Assembly (NCBI GenBank): GCA_913056355.1
Contig: CAJXMX010000006.1
Span: 1-38,324 of the forward strand
Length of the DNA stretch: 38,324 nt
From: an uncultured Opitutales bacterium
GTDB taxonomy: Bacteria; Verrucomicrobiota; Verrucomicrobiia; Opitutales; Oceanipulchritudinaceae
Reading direction: 5' to 3'
The position numbers and the translations under genes were made by a program. The notes under the pieces were generated by a model that saw nothing but the letters and a program-made list of their open reading frames with translations, was not told the DNA's origin and ran no database searches. Below are positions 17,532 through 25,850 of this stretch, piece by piece (position 1 is the stretch's first letter; each line of letters starts with the position of its first letter).

Positions 17532-18495
17532 CGTCCCCGAAGCTGATGGTCTCCCCCGAAGCCTCGTTGAGGAAGGCTCCGGTACGGGTGACGCGCTTGC
17601 GGGAAGTCATTTCGTACTGTCGTTGCCCGTCCAACGAGAAGCGGGTGAAGGGGACCGCTTCCAGCCGCTCTTCCTTGATCGGCTCACCGGTGACTTCACA
17701 GATCCCGTAGGTGCCGTTGAAAATTCGCTGGATGGCGGCCTCGATTTCCTTGAGGGATTCCTGCTCGCTGGACAGCAGGCTGAGGGCGAAATCCCGGTCG
17801 AAGTTATCGGTCCCGGCATCCACGGAAATGGACAGGTCCCCGGCATCCTCCTTCTGGGACCGTTTCAAGGTGTCGTTGGAGTGCAGGTTCAATTCGGCCC
17901 GGACATGGTCCCTCAGCTCGATCAGGAGGCGGTAGTACTTCTCGAACTTCCGGGGTACTTTTCCGCTGCCTGACTTGCCGGACGCCGTTGGGACGGAAAT
18001 CCCCAGGATGTCATCCAGGGTGGCGGCCTGGTGCTTGCTGGTACGGGGGGAGTCGTCCTCGACGGCAGCGGCCGGCTTGGGCTCATGGTTGACCTGTTCC
18101 TTCCTGGCGGGCTCCTTCCTGGATTGTGCTTCCTCCTTGCTCCGCTTTTTCAGGAGATCCCGGATGTCATCCATGTTGAAGAGGATATGGCTGCCCTTCT
18201 TGGAGTTGGGCTTGAAAATGGCCGGGGTATGGGAAGCCCGCTTGATCAAATCGCTGGCCTTGGGCTTGCCGGATTCAGTCCCTTCGTTTCGGGCCTTCTT
18301 GGCGGCTTTCCCGGCCGCGCTCTTCTTCTTGCTGGCGCCCTTTTTGGCCGTCTTCCTGGCGGCCTTCCTGGCAGGTGCCTTGGCGGCCTTCTTACTGACG
18401 GTCTTCTTTTTCGCAGCCTTGCTGGCCGTCTTCCTGACCGCCTTTTTGGCGACGGTCTTCTTGGCGGCTTTCTTGGCGTTTTTCTTGGTCGGCAT
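17515..18495 (-). CDS. DksA/TraR-like protein with histone-H1-like lysine/alanine-rich N-terminus
   Basis: The 326-aa protein has two different parts. Residues 1-69 are almost only Lys, Ala, Ser, Thr and Arg (about 30 basic residues), like the C-terminal tails of histone H1 and bacterial H1-like proteins. The middle (about 70-190) is polar and probably flexible. The C-terminal third (about 192-295) has a helical region followed by a degenerate DksA/TraR finger, YGICEVTGEPIKEERLEAVP. Of the four canonical zinc cysteines (C-x2-C-x17-C-x2-C) only C266 remains; the others are T269, S287 and G290. DksA binds RNA polymerase; a DNA- or polymerase-binding regulator is a reasonable guess, not proven. 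It lies nine bases after ileS and overlaps lspA. Confidence 0.88.
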   Translation of the reverse strand: MPTKKNAKKAAKKTVAKKAVRKTASKAAKKKTVSKKAAKAPARKAARKTAKKGASKKKSAAGKAAKKARNEGTESGKPKASDLIKRASHTPAIFKPNSKKGSHILFNMDDIRDLLKKRSKEEAQSRKEPARKEQVNHEPKPAAAVEDDSPRTSKHQAATLDDILGISVPTASGKSGSGKVPRKFEKYYRLLIELRDHVRAELNLHSNDTLKRSQKEDAGDLSISVDAGTDNFDRDFALSLLSSEQESLKEIEAAIQRIFNGTYGICEVTGEPIKEERLEAVPFTRFSLDGQRQYEMTSRKRVTRTGAFLNEASGETISFGDDDGDN

Positions 18496-18504
18496 AGGAA
18501 ATGT

Positions 18505-21279
18505 TTAGTTGGAATTCAGGACAAAAGGTTCAACTGCATCGGCACAGCGCGGGCAGACATGGCCCAGACTGGTCTCCTGCAGTTCCGGAACCGTCCTCCA
18601 GCAACGGGGGCAACGGTCTCCGGAGGCTGGTTGGACGGATAATTCCGTTTTGGAAAGCGTGGCATCCATGGCCACTGTGACTTCCGAGACAATAAAAATC
18701 TCGGCCAGCTGGTTGCGGTATTTCTCGAGAAGGCCGGCCAGGGGGGCTTCCGCCGGCACCTTCAGGTCGAGAACCGCTTCCACCGACTTGCCGATTTCCT
18801 TGCGGCTGCGCAGGACCTCCAGTTTCTCGTTCACCGGGTCCCGCAGCTCCAGGAGCTGCTCGATTTCGGCGGCGGTTTCCGGGTTGCGCCAGGATTCCGG
18901 AACCACCGGCCAGTTCTCGAGGTGGATGGAATCCATGCTGTGTTCCCTGTCGGCCCGGTAGGCCTCGTCGCAGGTGAAGACCAGGAAGGGCGCCAGGATG
19001 CGTTCCAGGACTCCCAGGTGGTGGTGGATGACGGTTTGCGCGGAACGCCGTTCCGGGGAGTCGGCCCGGAAAGTGTAAAGGCGGTCCTTGAGGAAATCAT
19101 GGTATCGGGCCGAAAGGGTGACCGTGTAGAAGCGGTTGATCAGTTGGTAGACGCGGTGAAACTCGTAGCGCTCGAAGGCCTCGGTGACCTTGTCGGTCAG
19201 GACCGCCAGTTCGTGCAGGGCCCACTGGTCCAGCGGAGTCAGGTCGGCCGGATCCACCAGGTCCTGCTGCGGATCGAAATCAAACAGGTTGCCGAGCTGG
19301 AAGCGGAATGTGTTGCGGATGGTCCGGTAGGCATCTGCGGTGATCTTCATGATCTCGCCCGACATTCCCACATCGTTGCGGTAGTCGGTACTGGCTACCC
19401 AGAGCCGCAGGATATCGCTACCGAACTGCTTGACCAGGTCCAGCGGGGAGATGACATTGCCCATGGACTTGGACATGGCCCGGCCTTCACCGTCGAGGAC
19501 GAAGCCGTGGGTCAGGACGCTCTTGAAGGGCGCCCGGTCCCGGGCCCCGACGGAAGTCAGGAGTGCGTGCTGGAACCAGCCGCGGTGCTGGTCGCTGCCT
19601 TCAAGGTAGAGATCGGCCGGCGAGTGCAGGCGCTCGTCCAGCTCCAGGACGGCCACATGGGAGGCCCCGGAATCGAACCAGACGTCAAGGATATCGAATT
19701 CCTTCTCGTAGTCTTCCTCATTCCAGCCGGAGGGGAGGAAGCGGGAAAGGGGTTCGGCGTACCAGGCATTGGTGCCATGCTCGGCCACCACCTCGATGAA
19801 GCGCCGGATGACCTCCGGTTCGAGGACGGATTCCCCGGTCTTCAGGTTCCGGATTGAGGGAATCGGCACCCCCCAGTGGCGCTGGCGGCTGATGCACCAT
19901 TCCGGGCGGCGCTCGACCATGGCCCGGATGCGTTCCTGACCCCATGAGGGAATCCATTCGACCGAGTTCTCGATCAGTTCCAGGGCCTTTTCCCGGACGC
20001 CCCCGTCGGCCAGTTCCATGAACCACTGCTCGGTGGCCCGGAAAATGATCGGGTGCTTGCTGCGCCAGCTGTAGGGGTACTCGTGGGATACCGTCTTGCT
20101 GGCAATGAGGAGACCGCGCTCCTTCAGCAACTCGACCACCTTGGGATTGGCGTCGAAGACGAAGGTGCCGGCCATCTGCGGGAATTCATCGGTGTAGCAG
20201 CCCTTGTCATCGACCGGACAGAAGACCGGCAGGCCGTAGGCGTTGCCAATGGTGAAGTCGTCGGCGCCATGGCCGGGAGCGGTGTGGACGCAACCGGTAC
20301 CCTGTTCCAGGGTTACGTGTTCGCCCAGCATGACCAGGCTCTCCCGGTCGTCGAAAATGGGATGAGCCGCTTTGGCCCGGTCGAAGGCGGAAGCCTTGAA
20401 GGTGGCCACGGTCTCGGTGCCCTCCAGCCCGGTATCGGCGAGGAAGGATTCGACCAGTTCCCGGGCCACCACGTAATGGGCACCATCGGTCGTTTTCAGG
20501 GCCACGTAATCGAACTCCGGATGGAGGCAGACCCCGAGGTTGGCCGGCATGGTCCATGGGGTGGTGGTCCAGATCACGAGGGAGACATTCTCCAGCTGGG
20601 ACACCGGCTGGATCGAGCCCGGATCGAGCAGCTTCATGGCCACGTAGATTGAGGGCGACTTGTGGGTATGGTACTCGATTTCCGCCTCCGCCAGGGCGGT
20701 TCGGAAAATCGGGTCCCAATGGACGGCCTTGTAGCCCTTGCGGATCAGGTTCCGTTCCACAAGGGACAGAAGGACGCTCAGGATTCCCGTTTCATACTGG
20801 TGGGTGACCGTGGCGTAGGGATTTTCCCAGTCCCCGAGGATGCCCAGGCGCTTGAACTGTGCGCGCTGCCTGTCGATCCATTCCAGCGCGTAATCGTGGC
20901 AGAGCTGGCGCAGCTCCGTCGGCTCCATTTCATGGATCTTGTCCCCGATCCGCTTGAGGATCTGCTGCTCGATGGGCAGACCGTGGCAATCCCAGCCCGG
21001 AACGTATGGAGAACGGTAGCCCCGCATGGTCTTGTAGCGGACCACGATGTCCTTGAGGATCTTGTTCAGGGCATGGCCCAGGTGGATATCGCCGTTGGCA
21101 TAGGGCGGGCCGTCATGCAGGATGAAGGCCGGTCCGTTGGCCCGGGTCTCGAGGGTTTTCCGGTAGAGGTCGCCGGCATCCCATTCGGCGAATCTTTCCG
21201 GTTCGCGCTGGGCGAGATTGCCCCGCATGGGAAAGGGGGTCTCCGGAAGATTCAGCGTGTCTTTCAGTTCGGTGGCCAT
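18505..21279 (-). CDS. ileS: Isoleucyl-tRNA synthetase
   Basis: IleS charges tRNA-Ile and edits misactivated valine. The 924-aa length is that of bacterial IleS type 1. The class I HIGH motif appears as HLGH (residues 66-69, in PPYANGDIHLGHA). The second signature appears as AMSKS (601-605, in GRAMSKSMGN), with Ala in place of the usual first Lys. The editing domain contains WTTTPWTMPANL. The C-terminal zinc module CPRCW...CPRC near residues 890-912 is intact. The gene is followed after nine bases by the DksA-like gene. No T-box leader was recognised in the 112 bases upstream. Confidence 0.98.
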   Translation of the reverse strand: MATELKDTLNLPETPFPMRGNLAQREPERFAEWDAGDLYRKTLETRANGPAFILHDGPPYANGDIHLGHALNKILKDIVVRYKTMRGYRSPYVPGWDCHGLPIEQQILKRIGDKIHEMEPTELRQLCHDYALEWIDRQRAQFKRLGILGDWENPYATVTHQYETGILSVLLSLVERNLIRKGYKAVHWDPIFRTALAEAEIEYHTHKSPSIYVAMKLLDPGSIQPVSQLENVSLVIWTTTPWTMPANLGVCLHPEFDYVALKTTDGAHYVVARELVESFLADTGLEGTETVATFKASAFDRAKAAHPIFDDRESLVMLGEHVTLEQGTGCVHTAPGHGADDFTIGNAYGLPVFCPVDDKGCYTDEFPQMAGTFVFDANPKVVELLKERGLLIASKTVSHEYPYSWRSKHPIIFRATEQWFMELADGGVREKALELIENSVEWIPSWGQERIRAMVERRPEWCISRQRHWGVPIPSIRNLKTGESVLEPEVIRRFIEVVAEHGTNAWYAEPLSRFLPSGWNEEDYEKEFDILDVWFDSGASHVAVLELDERLHSPADLYLEGSDQHRGWFQHALLTSVGARDRAPFKSVLTHGFVLDGEGRAMSKSMGNVISPLDLVKQFGSDILRLWVASTDYRNDVGMSGEIMKITADAYRTIRNTFRFQLGNLFDFDPQQDLVDPADLTPLDQWALHELAVLTDKVTEAFERYEFHRVYQLINRFYTVTLSARYHDFLKDRLYTFRADSPERRSAQTVIHHHLGVLERILAPFLVFTCDEAYRADREHSMDSIHLENWPVVPESWRNPETAAEIEQLLELRDPVNEKLEVLRSRKEIGKSVEAVLDLKVPAEAPLAGLLEKYRNQLAEIFIVSEVTVAMDATLSKTELSVQPASGDRCPRCWRTVPELQETSLGHVCPRCADAVEPFVLNSN

Positions 21280-21391
21280 GTCCAGATGGAGGGTCGCCCC
21301 GCGAATCCGAGGCGGTTGAAAGCCGCGAACATGTTCAATGCGGCAGGCAAGTCAAGCTAACAGGACGCTTCTCCCGAAGCCTCTTGGAAAG

Positions 21392-21655
21392 CTAGAAAAG
21401 ACGGAATGCGCGGATGCTTTCAACGGCCAGCCAGCCCAGGGCCAGAAGGACGATTATTCCGATCACCAGGCCCCCCTTTTTCCGCCGCCGCCGGACCCTC
21501 AGGTAGGGGTCGTTGTCGGTCTGCCAGAAGTTGGATTGAGACAGGTGGGCGAAGAATCCCGGCTTGAAGGGTCCCCGGTAATGGCGCTTGTCCAGCCGGT
21601 AGTGGGACCGGCCCATGCGCTTTTCCGCCCGCCAGATGAAAAATCGCCGAAACAT
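21392..21655 (-). CDS. Small basic protein with one C-terminal membrane helix, unknown function
   Basis: This 87-aa open frame begins MFRRFFIWRAEKRMGRSHYR and is rich in Arg/Lys and aromatic residues over the first 60 positions, including a run of RVRRRRKK. A single hydrophobic helix follows (about 63-79, LVIGIIVLLALGWLAV). The clear positive-inside pattern suggests a cytoplasmic N-terminus. It fits the codon pattern of its neighbours and fills the gap between mmdB and ileS in the same orientation, so I consider it a real gene. I do not recognise the family. Confidence 0.65.
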   Translation of the reverse strand: MFRRFFIWRAEKRMGRSHYRLDKRHYRGPFKPGFFAHLSQSNFWQTDNDPYLRVRRRRKKGGLVIGIIVLLALGWLAVESIRAFRLF

Positions 21656-21706
21656 GGCCGGAATTTACCGCAGCCGCGGGGCTGCTGGCAATCGGCAATT
21701 GTGGAC

Positions 21707-22867
21707 TTAGCCGCCGAGGACGGCGATGAAATACCCGGCGGCGAGGGCGCTCCCGATGACGCCGGCCACGTTCGGTCCCATGGCGTGCATGAGCAGGAAA
21801 TTGCCGGGATCGGCCTTCTGCCCTTCCACCTGGCTGACCCGGGCCGCCATCGGAACGGCACTGACCCCGGCCGAGCCGATCAACGGGTTGATCTTGTTGT
21901 GGCTGAACAGATTCATGAGCTTGGCCATCAGGACCCCGCTGGCGGTGGCGATCAGGAAGGCTGTCACCCCCAGGGCCAGGATGCCCAGGGTTTCCCCTCT
22001 GAGGAACTGGTCCCAGCCCATTTTCAAGCCTACTGTCAGGCCCAGGAAAATCGTCACGACATTGATGATCTCATTCTGGGCGGCCCGGACCAGGCGCTCC
22101 GTGACGCCGTTTTCCCGGATGAAGTTCCCGATGAAGAGCATCGAGATCAGCGGGGCCGCGGCCGGAATGACGACCAGGCAGAAGGTCATGACCACCAGGG
22201 CGAAGATCAGCTTTTCCAGCTTGGAGACCTTGCGCAGCGACTTCATGCGGATCTTGCGCTCCTTTTCGGAAGTCAGCAGCCGCATCACCGGAGGCTGGAT
22301 GACCGGCACCAGGGCCATGTAGGAATAGGCGGCCACGGCAATGGCCCCCAGAAGGTGGGGAGCCAGTTTGTTGGCCACGAAAATCGAGGTCGGCCCGTCG
22401 GCGCCGCCGATAATGCCGATTGCGGCAGCCTCCTGGAGGGAGAAGACCCCGCTGCCCACGGCGGCGAAGAAGGTCGCGAATATGCCAAACTGGGCGGCGG
22501 CGCCGAGGAGCAGGGTCCGCGGATTGGCGATCAGGGGACCGAAATCCGTCAGCGCGCCCACTCCCATGAAAATCAGGGGCGGGAAGATCTCCAGCTTGAC
22601 CCCCAGCTGTATATAATAGAACAGCCCGCCGGGAGCGAGCAGTTCATGGGTCTGGGGATCGTAGACCGGGTGCTGGAGGATTACATCGTGGATGGGGAGA
22701 TTGGCCAGCAGGGCTCCCAGGCTGATCGGGACCAGGAGCAACGGCTCGAACTGCTTGACGATCGCCAGGTACAGCAGAACCCCGATAATCACCCACATCA
22801 CGACCATCTGCCAATTAAGGGCAACAAAACCGGTCGATTGGAGAACGTCGCGTATGGATTCCATCAT
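21707..22867 (-). CDS. mmdB: Na+-translocating decarboxylase, beta subunit (OadB/GcdB/MmdB family)
   Basis: The 386-aa integral membrane subunit decarboxylates carboxybiotin and couples this to Na+ export. It has about nine membrane segments. The strongly conserved [17 protein letters not shown] stretch includes the aspartate implicated in Na+ binding in OadB. Other family segments are [18 protein letters not shown] and the C-terminal [16 protein letters not shown]. It follows the biotin carrier by 21 bases. Context with mmdA, mce and the mutase genes favours methylmalonyl-CoA over oxaloacetate or glutaconyl-CoA as the substrate. Two adjacent ATG codons (22867 and 22864) could serve as start. 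Confidence 0.93.
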   Translation of the reverse strand: MMESIRDVLQSTGFVALNWQMVVMWVIIGVLLYLAIVKQFEPLLLVPISLGALLANLPIHDVILQHPVYDPQTHELLAPGGLFYYIQLGVKLEIFPPLIFMGVGALTDFGPLIANPRTLLLGAAAQFGIFATFFAAVGSGVFSLQEAAAIGIIGGADGPTSIFVANKLAPHLLGAIAVAAYSYMALVPVIQPPVMRLLTSEKERKIRMKSLRKVSKLEKLIFALVVMTFCLVVIPAAAPLISMLFIGNFIRENGVTERLVRAAQNEIINVVTIFLGLTVGLKMGWDQFLRGETLGILALGVTAFLIATASGVLMAKLMNLFSHNKINPLIGSAGVSAVPMAARVSQVEGQKADPGNFLLMHAMGPNVAGVIGSALAAGYFIAVLGG

Positions 22868-22888
22868 GGTCTGGTCTGGGGTCTGGGG

Positions 22889-23272
22889 TTATTCGATTGT
22901 CAGGAGAGGCTGGCCTTCTTCGACCGAATCGCCGGCGCTCACAAGGATGGCCTTGACGGTCCCGGCAGCATGGGCGTTGACGACGGTGTTCATCTTCATG
23001 GCTTCCAGGGTGACGACTTTCTGGCCGGCCTGGACCTGGGCCCCGACGGCCACGTCCACCGAGACCACCTTGCCGGCCAGCGGACTGGCGACTTCGCCTC
23101 CGTCGGCGCCGGGAGCGGGTGCGGCCTTGGGGGCGGGTGCGGCCACCGCGGCGGCACCGGCTGAGCGGGGCTGCCGGGGGCCGGCCGGGGCGGCGGGTTC
23201 TTCCTCGCCGATCAACTCGGCGACAACGTCGTAACTCTTCCCATTGAGAGTGATGCGGAATTGTTTTTTCAT
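22889..23272 (-). CDS. mmdC: Biotin carboxyl carrier subunit (MmdC/gamma) of the decarboxylase
   Basis: This 127-aa protein has a short N-terminal beta segment (MKKQFRITLNGKSYDVVAEL), a flexible Ala/Pro-rich linker (about residues 26-58) and a biotinyl domain (about 60-127). The biotinylation motif is EAMKM with K93 as the modified lysine. The linker lets the biotin swing between the carboxyltransferase (MmdA) and the membrane decarboxylase (MmdB). The start is ATG at 23272; the open frame extends upstream to 23368 but that part overlaps the intergenic region and the mmdD end, without similarity. Confidence 0.93.
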   Translation of the reverse strand: MKKQFRITLNGKSYDVVAELIGEEEPAAPAGPRQPRSAGAAAVAAPAPKAAPAPGADGGEVASPLAGKVVSVDVAVGAQVQAGQKVVTLEAMKMNTVVNAHAAGTVKAILVSAGDSVEEGQPLLTIE

Positions 23273-23303
23273 TATGCTGAAATCTACTGGTTTGTGGATG
23301 CCT

Positions 23304-23642
23304 TTACCGGATCCGGTGCGAGGCGAAATGTTCGCGACGACCCTCGCGGTTCCAGTCCTTGGCGGCACTGCTGCGAATCGAAACCACCCGCGAACGCCGC
23401 CCCATCAGGAGGGCCGCACAGGCGCTGATGGCCACCACTTCCTCGTCCGTGATGTCTCCCTCCGTGGCCGGTCCCGCCGCGGCCGCAGCCGGCCGGGCCG
23501 GAGCGGCGGCCGGGCGCCTGGCGAAGTAGCTGCCGATAAGGGCGGTCAGGCCGTAAAGGAGCCCCAGGACAAAAAGGACCACCACGAATCCGATGATGTG
23601 TTCCAGGGAGACGATGAAGGGACTGGCTTCTGCGATGACCAT
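23304..23642 (-). CDS. mmdD: OadG/MmdD-type small membrane subunit of the decarboxylase
   Basis: The 112-aa protein has one N-terminal membrane helix (about residues 15-39), an Ala/Pro-rich linker (about 43-62), and a C-terminal segment with EEVVAISACAALLMG and the ending WNREGRREHFASHRIR. This architecture and ending are those of OadG-like gamma/delta subunits, which hold the complex together and bind the carboxyltransferase. The order mmdA, mmdD, mmdC, mmdB is that of the Veillonella methylmalonyl-CoA decarboxylase operon, without a recognisable mmdE. Confidence 0.85.
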   Translation of the reverse strand: MVIAEASPFIVSLEHIIGFVVVLFVLGLLYGLTALIGSYFARRPAAAPARPAAAAAGPATEGDITDEEVVAISACAALLMGRRSRVVSIRSSAAKDWNREGRREHFASHRIR

Positions 23643-23672
23643 GAGGATCGTTTTAGGTTATAAATCTTAAAA

Positions 23673-25226
23673 TTAAAGAGGAATATTCCCGTGCTTCTTG
23701 GGCGGACGGGTCTCCCGTTTGCTGAGCAGGCTCCGCAGGCCGAGGGAAACGGCGCCGCGGGTATGGCTGGGCTCAATCACATCGGTGATCAGGGCCCGGC
23801 CCGCCGCCTGGTAGGGGCTGGCGAACTCGTCGTGGTAGGAGGAAATCAATTCCTTGCGCTTGGCATCGGGATCTTCCGAGGCCTTGATCTCCTTGCCGAA
23901 GACGATGTTGACCGCGCCCTCGGCTCCCATGACCGCTATCTCGGCGGTCGGCCAGGCGAAGACCAGGTCCGCGCCGAGGTCCGAGCTGCACATGGCCAGG
24001 TAGGCCCCTCCGTAGGCTTTGCGCATGATGACCGTAATCTTCGGCACCGTGGAGGCGGCATAACCGAAGAGCATCTTGGCCCCGTGGCGGATGATGCCGC
24101 CCCGTTCCTGGGCCAGTCCCGGGAAGAATCCGGGCACGTCGACCAGGGTTACCAGCGGGATCGAGTAGATGTTGCAGACCCGGACAAAGCGGGCCCCCTT
24201 GTCGGAGGCGTCAATGTCCAGGCAGCCGGCCTTGACCTTGGGCTGGTTGGCCACCACGCCGACCACGACCCCGTCGATGCGGGCGAATCCGGTCACCAGG
24301 TTGGCCGCAAAGTCGGGCATGATCTCGAAGAAGCTTTCCTTGTCGACCAGGGTGTCGATGACCTCCTTGACGTCGAAGGGTTCCTTCGGGTTCTCCGGGA
24401 TGATGTCGTTGAAGCGCTTGATCGGGTCCAGGCTGAGGGATTCCGTCGGATGGTGCGGCGCGTCATCGATGTTGTTCAACGGCAGGTAGGACATGAGGTG
24501 CTGGGCCAGGTCCAGGGCGTGCTCGTCGTCCTCCGCGATGAGGTGGATATTGCCGCTCACGCTGGCATGCGCATCCGCCGTGGCGAACTGCTCCAGCTTG
24601 GCCTTCTCACCGGTCGCGGCCTCGATGACGGAGGGCCCGCAGATGAACATGTTGGCGTTTTCCCGGGTCATGATCAGGAAGTCCGTCAGGGCGGGGGAAT
24701 AGGCCGCGCCACCGGCGCAGGGGCCGGCAATGATGGCGATCTGGGGCACCAGTCCCGAACACTGCACGTTGCGGAAAAAGATTCTGCCATAGCCGGACAG
24801 GGAGTCCACGCCTTCCTGGATGCGGGCCCCGCCCGAGTCGTTCCAGCCGATGATCGGGATCCCGGCCTTGATGGCGTAGTCCATCAGGTCGCAGACTTTC
24901 TTGGCATGGATGCGGCCCAGGGCTCCGCCGCCGACCGTGAAGTCGTGGGCGAAGGCGGCCACCGGGCGACCGTCGATATAGCCGGTGCCGGTCACCACCC
25001 CGTCCCCGGGGAGCTTTTTCTTATCCATCCCGAAACTCATGCAGGAATGCTGGGCGTGCATCCCGAACTCCTGGAAGGTGTTCGGGTCGAACAGTTTCTC
25101 CAGTCGTTCGCGGGCGGTCAGGATTCCCTTTTCCCTGCGCTTCTGCTGCTTGTCCTCGCCGCCTCCGGCCAATGCGACCTTGCGCCGCGCCTCGAGGTCT
25201 TCCAGTAATTTTGGATCTATGGGCAT
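23673..25226 (-). CDS. mmdA: Methylmalonyl-CoA decarboxylase carboxyltransferase (alpha) subunit
   Basis: The 517-aa protein is of the acyl-CoA carboxylase beta / carboxyltransferase family, with both crotonase-like halves. Visible family segments are ARERLEKLFD, DFTVGGGALGRIHAKKVCDL, the oxyanion-hole region NDSGGARIQEGVDSLSGYG, GPCAGGAAYSPALTDF, and in the second half VDVPGFFPGLAQERGGIIRHG and AYGGAYLAMCS. It transfers the carboxyl group from methylmalonyl-CoA to biotin on MmdC. The same family includes propionyl-CoA carboxylase beta (PccB). The adjacent mmdD, mmdC and mmdB genes support the decarboxylase role, though the complex could run in reverse. The ATG is preceded by AAGGGGAA. Confidence 0.92.
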   Translation of the reverse strand: MPIDPKLLEDLEARRKVALAGGGEDKQQKRREKGILTARERLEKLFDPNTFQEFGMHAQHSCMSFGMDKKKLPGDGVVTGTGYIDGRPVAAFAHDFTVGGGALGRIHAKKVCDLMDYAIKAGIPIIGWNDSGGARIQEGVDSLSGYGRIFFRNVQCSGLVPQIAIIAGPCAGGAAYSPALTDFLIMTRENANMFICGPSVIEAATGEKAKLEQFATADAHASVSGNIHLIAEDDEHALDLAQHLMSYLPLNNIDDAPHHPTESLSLDPIKRFNDIIPENPKEPFDVKEVIDTLVDKESFFEIMPDFAANLVTGFARIDGVVVGVVANQPKVKAGCLDIDASDKGARFVRVCNIYSIPLVTLVDVPGFFPGLAQERGGIIRHGAKMLFGYAASTVPKITVIMRKAYGGAYLAMCSSDLGADLVFAWPTAEIAVMGAEGAVNIVFGKEIKASEDPDAKRKELISSYHDEFASPYQAAGRALITDVIEPSHTRGAVSLGLRSLLSKRETRPPKKHGNIPL

Positions 25227-25254
25227 TTTGCTTTCCCCTTGTTTTGAAAGTGAT

Positions 25255-25662
25255 TCAGGCCTTTTTCTCGGCGCAGAACTCGGTCAGCACGCCGTGGGTC
25301 GACTTCGGATGCAGGAAGGCTACCAGTTTGTTGGCCGCCCCCTCGAAAGGCACTTCGTGGATCAGGCGGGTCCCCGCCTCCGCGGCCTGCTTCAGCTGGC
25401 CCGCGATATTGTTGGTCCGGAAGGCGATGTGATGGATCCCCTCGCCGTTCTTTTCCACGAACTTGGCGATCGGGCTTTCCGGGTCGGTCGCTTCCAGCAG
25501 TTCCAGATGCACCTCGCCAACGTGAAAGAAAGCCGTCCTGACCTTCTGCGAAGCCACTTCCTCCACCGCCTCGCAGTGCAGCCCCAGTGTTTTTTCATAG
25601 TAGCGGATCCCGTCCTCCAGCGACTTCACCGCAATTCCAATATGGTCGATCTGTTCAATCAT
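25255..25662 (-). CDS. mce: Methylmalonyl-CoA epimerase
   Basis: This 135-aa VOC-fold protein interconverts the (R) and (S) forms of methylmalonyl-CoA, linking the mutase product to the decarboxylase. Typical features are DHIGIAV with metal ligand H7, VHLELLE, GIHHIAF (H77/H78) and the closing LTEFC with E128, giving the expected set of metal ligands. It has a clear ribosome binding site, AGGAG, six bases before the ATG. It is the first gene of the leftward decarboxylase operon, divergent from mutA. Confidence 0.95.
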   Translation of the reverse strand: MIEQIDHIGIAVKSLEDGIRYYEKTLGLHCEAVEEVASQKVRTAFFHVGEVHLELLEATDPESPIAKFVEKNGEGIHHIAFRTNNIAGQLKQAAEAGTRLIHEVPFEGAANKLVAFLHPKSTHGVLTEFCAEKKA

Positions 25663-25850
25663 TTTCTACTCCTGTTATAATAGGTCTTGCATAATCCCAT
25701 TCCTGCCCTCAGGACAAGACTAAAATTAAAATTACTTAACGAAAAATCTTGTAGTATTAGAAAAATTAATCAAAAACAGGATCCGTAACCGCGCCCCTGC
25801 CGGCGCTCAAAGCCTCTTTTCTCTAGAACTCAACGATCAACACTCGAAAC
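25663..25850. promoter_or_regulatory. Divergent intergenic region between mce and mutA
   Basis: This 188-base gap is the most AT-rich part of the neighbourhood, especially 25719-25782. It must hold the start signals of both the decarboxylase operon and the mutase operon. I could not identify convincing -35/-10 pairs on either strand. TATTAT close to the mce ribosome binding site on the minus strand is a possible -10 element. No riboswitch fold is evident by eye. Confidence 0.5.

Noticed and set aside
21280-21391. T-box leader or terminator upstream of ileS
   Set aside because: Only a small hairpin (GCTTC/GAAGC around 21367-21380) is visible, with no T-run, no specifier structure and no T-box consensus.
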